A stretch of DNA of 64,000 bases from Maratus speciosus (taxonomy: Eukaryota; Arthropoda; Arachnida; Araneae; Salticidae). Of this stretch, positions 55,161-64,000 are shown piece by piece. The notes beneath the pieces were generated by a model. It worked only from the letters and a program-made list of their open reading frames with translations, was not told where the DNA came from and did no database searches. The DNA is taken from the NCBI GenBank assembly GCA_963932465.1, contig OZ010793.1:254087333-254151332 (forward strand). The letters run 5' to 3'. A program made the position numbers and the translations under genes. Every line of letters begins with the position of its first letter. Position 1 is the stretch's first letter.

Positions 55161-57049
55161 TTTTTCGAAATTTTTTTTTTAATCCGATGCCACGTTATGC
55201 CAAGGGAGGTTCCACGCAATTCTGTGGGTGTAGACTCGAATTTAATTGGCACAAAAAGAGGAAAATGTTATTTTCTTTTTCTTAGGATCACCTATACAAT
55301 TGTGCAGGGCGGGTCTTAAAGGGTTAATAAAAGCTTTCAACATTACGTAAAAAAAAAATATTATTTCATCAAAGGTAACTAAATTTCTTAATAATAACTA
55401 GATGCTATCGATGGATATTTTCCTAAATTGGTTATGTTATCAATCCAATGTTATCAATATTTAAAAACTAGCCGCCCTTGGCTACCAGTTGGGTCTCCCT
55501 TAAAATTTATGTTTGAAAAAGCATGCTAAGCATTGTATCATGTTACTTTTATTCATAATTTAATTTACTTGGATTCTCTTAAATATAATAAATATAATCC
55601 CTTAAGCTAATATTAGTTTTTGTTGCATTAAAATATCTCAATTTGTTGATTTTCTGTAAGCAAGTAAACCCTATTGGTTTACAATGGAAGTCTATGGGAA
55701 TTTGGCAAAATATTAGAGATATCAACAAGTTGGCGTCACTTTTGGCTACTAATTTTGGTCGCCAAATTTGGAGATATATCGCAAAGTTGGCGACAAACAT
55801 GGCAGCATTTGGCGACAGAACAGAGTCCCCCGAAATGGTTGTTTGGCACATAAAAAGTGAAACGGTCATCCCGGAACTGTTGATGACAGTCAATGGCTTT
55901 GCGCTTTTATTATATAGATCATTACTGTAGCAAATTTTCAATGTGTATCTATGACTTGTATGGACATGTTATTAAAAGTAAATTAAACATAATCGTTGCT
56001 ATTCTATGTACTTTTAAAACATTTACAAAGTTATGATATACTAAATTACAACCTTAATCATGAAATGCTGCTTGGGGTCAGGATTCAGGAATGAAAATCT
56101 TCCGTGTATCAGCGATTTTACACTTTTTAGTGTTTTTAAAATTATTATTATGAATTAGAAGGTATTACAGCAGCTAAAACTAAACATAATGATGTACCAA
56201 TTTCTTTATTAAGAAGAATGACGATTCTATATAAATATATCGTTGACTTGTTCGTATTTTTCATACATGAAATGGCAGAAAAGGGTTTTCCAACAACAAT
56301 CTATAGAAGGGGAATGTTATTTTACCCACGTAATCCAAACCAGAAAAAAATCTTTTGGATTTTGTTTTGTTCACGCCGATATAAGCTACATTTATTACTT
56401 TCCCGCTGCACCTTTTCGATAGTTTAACTTGTATAAATTTCATTTTTAAAAACTGTGAGAGGAGAGAGAAAAAACTTTTATAATTGAAGGGCTAAGTGGA
56501 AGGAGATTTTATTAAAAAAATTAAGTTTCGAGAAATTTGAAGTGAAAGTTTTTGTTATAAATTTTCATTGATTTATTTTAATTTTGGTGGAATATTTTTA
56601 AAATGTTAATCGGTGGTAATAAACTCTATCAGAAAAAATTAGTAACTTGACATTTTACTACAATTTTTAATAAAACAGCGTGTTTTAACGAAATGTTATT
56701 GTACTATGACAAACACCTGTACAAAAACCTTTCCTGTGATGCCTCATTAATCGTTGTGCGTTTTGTATGTGCAGAGAAAAGTTGAAATTGACATCAGAAA
56801 TAATATATTATGATTAATAAATAATGTCTCGGGCTATAAAGACTGGTGAGAATTTTAGTATTTTAGCTTTATGATAGAATACCTCATAACATCTTCATCT
56901 ATAAAATAAAACACCTGCTAAGAAAGTTTAATACAACCTGTTTTCCAATAAGCTCTTCATTTCTGATTAGAATGCTGTACAGGTTGGAAATCAAACTGAA
57001 AAGTTTTTCATTGACTGGTCCTATTCGCAAGATGAAATCAAATCTAGGA
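55161..57049. other. intergenic, no gene recognised
   Basis: The block 55590-55945 has GGCGAC/GCCAAA-rich phrases (AAACCCTATTGGTTTACAAT, TGGCGACAAACATGGC) that look repetitive, but no partner was found in the window. Nothing else is supported. Confidence 0.4.
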
Positions 57050-57833
57050 GTAGGGGAGACCGGGGGATCGACTCCACTCGGGGTTATGCCGCCACCCCGC
57101 TTAGTTTAAAAACTAAAGGCAGTTTGAGATAGTGAATGCGCCGGCACTAAAGCGGCTAACAATAGAAACAGTGCCTAGAGTGAGAGTGATTTTGTTCTAC
57201 GTCGTTCGCTTGTTCTAGTGAAAAATTTTGTTTCCATCTAGTTGCTTCTTATTTTGGAGCTTCAAATAAGTAGAGGTAAACACCTTTTATTGTAACATTA
57301 GGTACTATTACCCGTAATCTACATGCATTCGACGACATTTTGATGTAATTTTTGAACAAGTTCGGTTCTTCTTTCTGCTTTGCTGGAGGATTTCCGCTAT
57401 ATCTCTCGGGGTAATGCCGCCACCATGGCAAAGGGTGTCTTTTCCAATTTGAGTGAAATTGTAAGCTTAGCACATTAATAAATCTAGCTAAAGGAACATT
57501 GTAATTATTCATTATTTTGCTAAATTATTGCTTTCTAAATATTTTCAGTAGGTTATGTGTTTCCTAGAATCCATTTAATGTATTTACTAGGTCATTAAAG
57601 AATGGCGTCATTACCCCAATATCCTGGGTTATCACTTCACTGTACAGATGTTGAAAGAATTTTTTTTTTTTATGTGCGCTTACTTTACAGTTATGATTAC
57701 GGTTAAATTTATACAAATGCTAAAGATCATGATTCAGCTTTAGAAGTTTTACTATTGAAAAATAACAAAAGAATTTGAGGTGAAAAAAATCTTAATTCCC
57801 TTAAGGTGTCGCCATTACCCCGGTCTCCCCTAC
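57050..57833. mobile_element. TIR element GTAGGGGAGACCGGGG, copy 1
   Basis: 784 bp from GTAGGGGAGACCGGGG to CCCCGGTCTCCCCTAC. Interior motifs TTATGCCGCCACCCCGC, CTCTCGGGGTAATGCCGCC and GTGTCGCCATTACCCC recur in copy 2 at 61785. No transposase. Copies 1 and 2 have the same orientation. Confidence 0.88.
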
Positions 57834-58236
57834 AACGCCAAAAAATCACAACAAAATTCTATGTTTCTTTAAATAAAATTTTATTTGTGGTGTTATCTAT
57901 ACTTATAGAAGGTTTTGTCCTGGCTGACTGACTGATTTATCAATGCACGGACAAAGGTATTTAATGACAGAAACTTCAAATATTTGCATATACTATTCAT
58001 AATACATAATAGAAAGCAACTAAGAAAATGATTTTTCGAAATTCAATCTCAAGAATAAAGGAGGTGTTGAAAGTTCTAGGTCATTTCGCCATATCTAAGT
58101 GATTATCGGAATAAAAAGTGATTTTTACATATAGAAGCGTGAAATGCTGCTTTTCAAATCTATTAAAAAAATGATTAAAAACTATTTCACCGATTTCCGA
58201 AATTCAACCCGTAAGAGTGAGAAAGAGGATGTTTAA

Positions 58237-58534
58237 CGCTTAACTGCTGTTAGCAGTCGCACAGACCGTTGCTTTATTCAGTCTTCACAGTTTAACTTGT
58301 TATTTTCAGTTTAATTATAGATATTAGTGAAACTTTGTTACTTTTTGAACCCTAATACTATCGCTAGAGATATCTGAATAGGTAAATTTTTATTATAATA
58401 GTCCTCTGGCAGAAAGTTTAGTACAGAAATCGTATCCTAACAGCAAATCGTGCATTTTATTCATCTTTTGATCAAGCCGTCTGAGAGACTGCTAAAAGTA
58501 TCTATGCGACGATTTTTGTCACAGCATTTAAAAG
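58237..58534. mobile_element. TTAA MITE of the 40832 family
   Basis: Flanked by TTAA at 58233-58236 and 58535-58538; ends CGCTTAACTGCTGTTAGCAG and inverted TTTGTCACAGCATTTAAAAG. It shares GTTTAACTTGTTATTTTCAG and GAAATTTTTATTATAATAG-type blocks with copies near 61110-61250 and 40990-41090. Confidence 0.72.
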
Positions 58535-59689
58535 TTAAGATTCTACGTCATCAAGAATAAGGCATTCTTTTGCAATTGGGTCTACAGTCAATTTGTGAAT
58601 TAGAATTTTCGTCATGAGAAAAGGGAACCGATGTTGAACTATTAAATAATGTTTTCTTTTCTCATTATCCATTATAAATATTGTTGAATAAATAAAATAA
58701 GAACTCACTATTTTTAGACATACCATTTAATCTCATATTTATAAAAATATTTTTAGAAATAAATATAATCGCAATTTAAAAATGCATTGAAAAACGCTGA
58801 TAACGAAACTGAAACAAGTGTGGAAATTATTCGTTACATGAGAATTTCATTATAACCAGTTTCCTTGAAACATTCCTTAAATGCAACAAGAACTCAGGAA
58901 ACTCCATAGTGGGGGTAAAGATACGCACTTTCCATAAATTTTTATTTTTAACGAACGCGTTGGTCTAAACTTATGTGACGACTGATTAAAATGTTATATT
59001 AGAGCCTTAGGCAAGTGCCACCAACAACCGATATTCTGTCAAATTATAATTTCTTGAGAAATTGCAAGTTTTATGAAACATTCTCTGCGTATTTTTGCCC
59101 CATTGATTGGGGTAAAAACCCGCTATTTGTGGGGCAAAGATTCTATAATAAATTTCGGTAATATCTATAGTTAAACAGAAAATCACAAGTTAAACCATGA
59201 AAAAAGAAAAAAACAGCGGTCTGTGAGACCGCAACCAGTAGTTAACATTCAACGGCAGTGACAAAAATTGTTGCATAGGGAAAAGAAGGGTAATGCGGCT
59301 CAGCGGGTAAACCCGCTCACTTCAATATCTCTAAACAGAACTGAATTGAAACCGTGCGATCGGTACCGGCACTTAGCGAACTTCATCGTAAGTTCCCAGT
59401 AACGATTTAGTAACTGTCACGTCGGAAGAAAAGTATTTCTGTGTCCTCACGTTATTAGCTTGTAATTGTTTTATTATAAAATTCTACAACATCTAATTTG
59501 AAGGTAAGTGTACATTCTTATTTTCAAATGGTAATTCTCTCATTATGTCTACAAAATATATACATTTAGCTCTACGTTCATGCTTTTATTTATTTTTGAA
59601 GTGCGTCGTTACGCCAACTGTAATGCATTAAAATCCAACATGGCTATGCAGGACAATGGCGCTCACGTGGAATTCGAAGCAATTTTGGC

Positions 59690-59770
59690 AGTGGACTACT
59701 TTTTTAAAATTCAAATTTCTTGATTGACATCACTTTTTTGAAATGGTAAAATCACCCTTGTTTTTGCACT
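59690..59770 (+). repeat. fragment shared with 10192-10250 and 17760-17830
   Basis: GTGGACTACTTTTTTAAAAT, CAAATTTCTTGATTGACATC and GAAATGGTAAAATCACCCTT match the outer inverted-repeat arms around the Tc1 at 10255-17706. Confidence 0.65.
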
Positions 59771-59814
59771 AATTATTATGTCATTAAACAAAATCAATTT
59801 ATGATTTCAAAAAA

Positions 59815-60000
59815 GTGGTAACAATAAAAAAACATGAATTTAAAAAAAGTATGGAGACAGAAATCTGCTACTTTTGCGAAGAATTCGGGAGAGATAACGA
59901 AACGTGGTTTCGCTGCACAATATGTGGAAAGTGGTCGCATAAAATCTGCTGTGGTGTGAATAGCCCAAACAACTACATACGTGACTTTTCTCGTACTTAA
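59815..60000 (+). CDS. zinc-finger tail of a pogo/Tigger-like transposase
   Basis: 61 codons from a methionine; the core is EICYFCEEFGRDNETWFRCT then ICGKWSHKICCGV: a CxxC...CxxC...H..C pattern. Such PHD-like fingers end many DDE-1 (pogo/Tigger/jerky) transposases of arthropods, typically written ...WxxCxxCxxWxHxxCxG. The catalytic DDE domain is missing, so this is probably a remnant inside the 59278-60240 element, or, less likely, an exon translated as part of something else. Whether it is expressed is unknown. Confidence 0.55.
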   Translation: MVTIKKHEFKKSMETEICYFCEEFGRDNETWFRCTICGKWSHKICCGVNSPNNYIRDFSRT

Positions 60001-60252
60001 ATGTTGTATTCAAATTTTGAGCGCCATTACCCCTACCATATCGGGCATTACCGCTCAATGCATGGTTAATTATATAAAACGATAAAAAAAATTTCCTAAA
60101 ACTTTTATGCAAATTAGTTTATTGCAAATTGTTCCTTATGCTTTGGACTTATACAAAAAATCAATATTTTATTAACGCAGTATAAGTTTGACTAGCTATT
60201 CATGTTTCCCTTAAGTGAACGGCTTTACTTTACTTTCCCCTAAATACTGTGA

Positions 60253-60665
60253 GCAGTAGAGTAGGTGGGGGGGTAATGATACGCACGGGGCAAAGATACG
60301 CACTGGCTGATTTAATATGAAGAAACATTTCTACAATCATAACCGCTAAGTGGTAGTTTGGTCTCAAGTGTAGTAGTTGTGTGTTCAAACCTCGTGAAAA
60401 AAGTAGCACTCCGTGCCAAGAAAATGAGGTAAGTTTAAATTTTCTCATTTTGATCTAATAGAGTAGGTGGGGGCAAAGATACGCACGGGGCAAAGATACG
60501 CACTGCCTGATTTAATATGAAGAAACATTTCTACAATCATGACCGGTAGGTAATAGTTTGGTCTCAAGAGTAGTACCCGTGTGTTCAAACCTTGTGAAAA
60601 AAGTAGCACTCCGTGCCAAGAAAATAAGGTAAGTTTAAATTTTCGTATTTTGATCTAATATTTTT
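60253..60665 (+). repeat. two tandem copies of a ~206-bp unit
   Basis: AGAGTAGGTGGGGG...GATACGCACGGGGCAAAGAT begins each copy (60255, 60461) and ATTTTGATCTAATA ends each. The units differ by about a dozen substitutions by eye. The unit begins with the same AGTAGGTGGGGG terminus as the 58908-62828 element, so each copy may be a broken end of that family. Confidence 0.85.
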
Positions 60666-61109
60666 AAATTTTCACTTTATTGTTTTGCTGACAATACTTC
60701 AAATTTTTACAAATCTAAAAATTCAGTGGAGAACGGAAGCTTTATAGCTTCTAAATGCCGTATAGCTTATATCGATCGCATTTGTTTAAACTTGTCAGTA
60801 GCCGGTTAAGTAAAATACTGCAGAATGGGGTAAAAGTACGCATCCGTCTTGGGGCAAAGATACGCACAGTTTATGATTCGGGTTTTGTCCTATCGTTTTA
60901 GCTAGATGCAAAGCTTTCCACAATTACGTTGTGGAAAGTTTTATTTTCTATATTGTATAAAATATAATAGCTTCTTAACTAATATAAGCTAATTAACTAC
61001 CTTTTCCTTTTTAAAGTTAATTTTTTTCAATATAGAACGTAGGTATCTACCTACCTACTTATAAAAATCAATATTCTTGTTTCATAAAACGATTTTAAGT
61101 CTTAGCCCT
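60666..61109. other. no gene; partial element ends
   Basis: Contains another GGGGTAAAAGTACGCATCC / GGGGCAAAGATACGCACAG pair near 60829-60868, i.e. further ends of the 58908 family, and a CTACCTACCTACTTA repeat near 61047. No open frame of note. Confidence 0.5.
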
Positions 61110-61285
61110 TACGTTGGTATAATCAGTTTTCATAGCTTAACTTGTAATTTTCAATTTAACTATTGATGTAGTTTAATTTTGATTCGTTTGGAAACTTAGT
61201 AGTATCGCTAAAGACTTCTAAATGAAGAGAAATTTTTATTATAATAGGCCTTTACATAAAGTTTAACGCAAAAACAATATCTTAA

Positions 61286-61496
61286 CCCTTTGAAGGGCGG
61301 TGATGCCGTGCCGGCATCACATAATTTTAATCCCTAATTGCCCCATTGGCACCGGAATTTTATAATTAAAATTTCCCTTTAATTAATTACGCAGAAATAT
61401 ACTTTTACTTGTTTACAAATAAAATCTCTTGTGAATATTGGTGTCATTCAATTATTTCAACATTTTACGAATACAAGTACCTTGCCCCTGAAAGGT
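61286..61496. mobile_element. short TTAA MITE, TIR CCCTTTGAAGGGC
   Basis: Flanked by TTAA at 61282-61285 and 61497-61500. Starts CCCTTTGAAGGGCGGTGATG with an inner palindrome GATGCCGTGCCGGCATC; ends CCCCTGAAAGGT. About 211 bp. It is inserted into a relative of the 40832 family that spans roughly 61110-61596. Confidence 0.72.
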
Positions 61497-61784
61497 TTAA
61501 AAGTCATTCAACCCTTTTATTCATTCTACGATCAAAGGGTCTTTGGGGCCGCTCACAGTATTTATGCAAAAATTTTTGTCATAGTAGTTAGAGGTTAACT
61601 GCTATTTGCGATCTCACAGACCGCTGTTTTTTTCATGGTCTAACTTACAACTTTCCGTTTAACTATAAATACTAGTGAAATTTACTAATGCTTTTTCATA
61701 ACTCATTCGTTTTATTGGAAATGGGGCAAAAACCCACAGTAATGCGGCAAAAATATGCACTGCGTATCTTTGCCCCACCGCTGC

Positions 61785-62608
61785 GTAGGGGAGACCGGGG
61801 GAAGGCCGCCAACCCGGGTTATGCCGCCACCCCACCTAGTTTAAAAACTAAGGGCAGTTTGAGATAGTGAATGTGCCTGCACTATAGCGGCCAACAATAT
61901 AAACAGTGCCTAAAGTGGGAGTGACTTTGCTGTACGTCGTTCGTCTGTTCTAATGAAAAATGTAGTTTTCATCTAGTTGCTTATTATTTTGGAGCTTCAA
62001 ATGAGTAGAGATAAGCACCTTTTATTGTAACATTAGGTATTTAAGATAATATGACCCGTAATCTACATGCATTCACCGACATTTTGATGCAATGTGTTGA
62101 ACAAGTTCGGTTCTTCTTTCGGCTTTGCTTGGGGATTTCCGCCATATTGTCCTCTCGGGGTAATGCCGCCGCCATGCAAATCGGGTGAGAAATGGCCTCA
62201 TTTTAATGTAGTGGAGCCGATTCAGAAGAGTGACTTTTGCAATATGAAGTAAATTGTAAGTTTAACCATTATTCTGCTCAATTACATTGCTTTCTAACTA
62301 TTTTCCGTAGGTTGTGTGTTTCCTAGTATCCATTTGATGCATGTACTAGGTCATTAAACAGTGGCGACATTACCCGGTACAGTGGCGGAATTAAACCAGT
62401 GTCCTGGGTAATCCCGCCACTGTGCAGAGGTTTAAAAAATATTTTTTTATGTATGCTTACTTTACAGTTATGATTACGATTAAATTTATACAGATACTAA
62501 AGATCATGATTCAGCTTTAGAATTTTTACTATTAAAAAATAAACATTTTTTCGAGGTGAAAAAATTTAAATTCCCTTAAGGTGTCGCCATTCCCCCGGTC
62601 TCCCCTAC
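61785..62608. mobile_element. TIR element GTAGGGGAGACCGGGG, copy 2
   Basis: 824 bp with the same ends as copy 1 (57050-57833). Relative to copy 1 it contains extra sequence around 62180-62260 and 62365-62420 (the latter adds a GGCGGAATTAAACC-containing segment). It lies inside the right part of the 58908-62828 complex. Confidence 0.88.
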
Positions 62609-63237
62609 TTTTACCCCAACCGATGGGGCAAAGATACGCAGAGCAATGTTTTTTTTTTTTTTAATGCAATTTCTCACAGGATTATAATTTGACAGAATGT
62701 TGGTTGATGGTGGCACTTGCCTAAGGTTCTAATCTAACATTTTAGTCACTCATTACATAAGTTTAGACCAATGTGTGAGTTAAAAATAAAAATTTATGGA
62801 AAGTGCATATCTTTACCCCCACCTACTCTATAACATTTTCATCAGTCGTCACATAAGTTTAGAACAAGTTGCTCGTTAATAATCAGAATTTATAGAAAGT
62901 GCGTAATTTTACTCCCACCCCCACCTACCTTGCATATCCAGAAGCCTCTAGTGATAGTTCTAGGTCTCAAAACGAAACAAAATTATCTCGTATCTGTAAT
63001 TAAGCTGATAGCTATAAGTTAAACTGTGAAAATTGAAATAAACAGCGGTCTGTCAGACCGCTAACAGCAGTTAAAAGTTTTTAAAAAATCGTGAAGAACA
63101 CACCTCCTGTTATAGTATACACTATATGGCCAAAGGTGACTGGTCACTTGCGATTTTAGACGTTTTGTTAAATATCTAGAAAAATACATGAGGAATTAAC
63201 CTGAAACTGCAGGTGTGTAAACAGTATAATATAGGTC

Positions 63238-63276
63238 ATATATTATATATATATATATCATATATATATATATATC
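63238..63276. repeat. (AT)n microsatellite
   Basis: Two TATATATATATA runs joined by TCA within the giant-TIR relative. Confidence 0.8.
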
Positions 63277-63289
63277 CAAATATAGTTAG

Positions 63290-64000
63290 TACGTGCAATA
63301 TTGTGCACGCTATCTTGGTCCTAATCAACAGATATTTGATACTACCCCTCATCTTTTTGCTTCCTTTTGGGAACAACGGATTTCGAGCTTATTCTATCGA
63401 CGATAATTTTCAGAATTTTCAAGCTATGATTTTGAGACTTTCACAAAAATTGCTCTATATACTTAGCTCATACATTATGACCGTTATATTTTGATTGCAT
63501 TCGCGCATGCGCAGTGAAACTTTTTTAGTAAACCTGCCCATTTTTCATCAAATTTTTATTATTTTTTAATTCTGATTGCAGAGTGTTGTGTGTTGTTTGT
63601 CATATTTTCTGAAAACAACTTTTTTTATATTAAGAACTCTGCAAATTATAAGCAAAAAACTTTGCGGAATTTGGGACTGTTTTTATAAAAACCTTAATTT
63701 CTCTACGAGTATATCCATATATCCATTCATTAGTGCCAATATAGCATACACAATATTCCACGTACTACTTTGCTTCCTTTTAGGAATAACGGTATTTTGA
63801 GTTTATTTTATAAGCAATTATTATCAAACTTTTCAAACTATGTTTTTGAGATTTTCACAAAAGTGCCTCTATACATTTAGCAAACACATTATTCAAATTA
63901 TATTTTGATTGCATTCGAGCATGCGCAGTGAATCATTATTTAGTAAACCTGCTCATTTTCCATACAACTTTTATTATTTTTTCATTCTGATTGCAGGGTA
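63290..64000 (+). repeat. tandem repeat with ~413-bp period
   Basis: TTTGCTTCCTTTTGGGAACA at 63356 recurs as TTTGCTTCCTTTTAGGAATA at 63769, and TTTTGATTGCATTCGCGCAT at 63488 recurs as TTTTGATTGCATTCGAGCAT at 63903. At least one and a half units are seen before the window ends. Confidence 0.82.

Larger units (their letters stand above)
59278..60240 (+). mobile_element. pogo/Tigger-like non-autonomous element
   Basis: 963 bp flanked by TA (59276-59277, 60241-60242). The ends GGGAAAAGAAGG and CTTTACTTTCCCC are inverted with mismatches, with GGCT motifs following. It inserted into a TTAA MITE of the 40832 family: the MITE reads TTGTTGCA before and AATACTGTGAGCAG after the insertion, matching TTGTCGCATAACTACTGTGAG at 40853. 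It encodes only the zinc-finger tail at 59815-60000. Confidence 0.72.
58908..62828. mobile_element. 3.9-kb inverted-repeat complex with GTGGGGGTAAAGATACGCAC ends
   Basis: Left arm 58908-59150 and right arm about 62618-62828 are inverted copies: GTGGGGGTAAAGATACGCAC at 58909 against GTGCATATCTTTACCCCCAC at 62802; AAATTATAATTTCTTGAGAA at 59040 against TTCTCACAGGATTATAATTT near 62670. The interior is filled by younger insertions (59278-60240, 60253-60665, 61286-61496, 61785-62608). The founding transposase is not seen. Confidence 0.72.
63120..64000 (+). mobile_element. relative of the giant-TIR element, runs off the window
   Basis: The terminus CACTATATGGCCAAAGGTGA follows a TA at 63118. Beyond it GACGTTTTGTTAAATATCTA matches CACGTTTTGTCGAATATCTA near the left end of 44469-50927. 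GCGCATGCGCAGTGAAAC, CTGATTGCAG and ATAAGCAAAAAACTTT blocks match the arm at 50413-50585. The other end is beyond 64000. Confidence 0.65.

Noticed and set aside
55643..55930. 95-codon plus-strand and 120-codon minus-strand overlapping frames
   Set aside because: No family match, both strands open together, and neither has splice or promoter context; probably chance frames in a repeat-like block.

Overview
This is AT-rich eukaryotic nuclear DNA, most likely from an arthropod. Spiders or other chelicerates would fit the long repeat-filled introns, but the species call is inference. There is no bacterial-style gene packing, no CRISPR array and no complete canonical RNA gene. Two things fill the window: the 3' half of one divergent host gene, and a dense, repeatedly nested set of transposable elements. 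The host gene is a choline transporter-like (SLC44/CTL1-type) gene on the + strand. Eight exons (20321-20446, 20595-20701, 26003-26143, 28219-28334, 31373-31539, 37237-37329, 43972-44064, 54397-54474) join in consistent phase into 306 codons plus a stop, and a polyadenylation signal follows near 54523. Exons are 78-167 bp; introns run from about 150 bp to more than 10 kb and carry almost all the repeats. The 5' exons are upstream of the window or were not recognised; one weak candidate is at 1242-1409.

Region by region. 1-3.2 kb: AT-rich DNA with a TIR element at 1448-2599. 3.2-9.1 kb: a Tc1-like remnant on the minus strand is split by a TTAA-flanked foldback element, which itself took up a small TTAA element and a broken 4.25-kb Ty1/copia element with 304-bp LTRs and TATTC target duplications. 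10.1-17.9 kb: an inverted-repeat element contains a Tc1-like transposon, whose transposase is split by a 6.0-kb, almost intact Ty1/copia element (5-bp AGCTA target duplication, initiator-tRNA-Met primer site, 1287-codon gag-pol). One of its LTRs carries a 72-bp hairpin insertion. 18.4-19.3 kb: a mariner-like remnant and a TTAA element. 20.3-54.5 kb: the transporter exons, separated by TTAA elements (three nested at 22.2-23.15 kb), mariner and Tc1 remnants, tRNA-like repeats in a foldback, a 3.4-kb imperfect palindrome, and a four-part nest at 44.2-51.3 kb (Helitron-like, then a 6.5-kb element with giant TIRs, which holds a 5S-rRNA-containing element and a second Helitron-like element with a ~300-bp tandem array). 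54.9-64 kb: Tigger/jerky-type transposase tails, paired copies of a GTAGGGGAGACC-ended element, a 3.9-kb inverted-repeat complex, and at the end a second, tandem-repeat-bearing relative of the giant-TIR family that runs off the window.

The strongest novelty candidates are the many unrelated-looking short elements sharing TTAA duplications and CCCTT-like ends that nest inside one another; the giant-TIR family (6.5-kb copy and end-of-window copy); the tRNA-like foldback; and the divergence of the CTL protein, which lacks the cysteine cluster and several charged residues usual in the family. No operon-like or defence system is visible.
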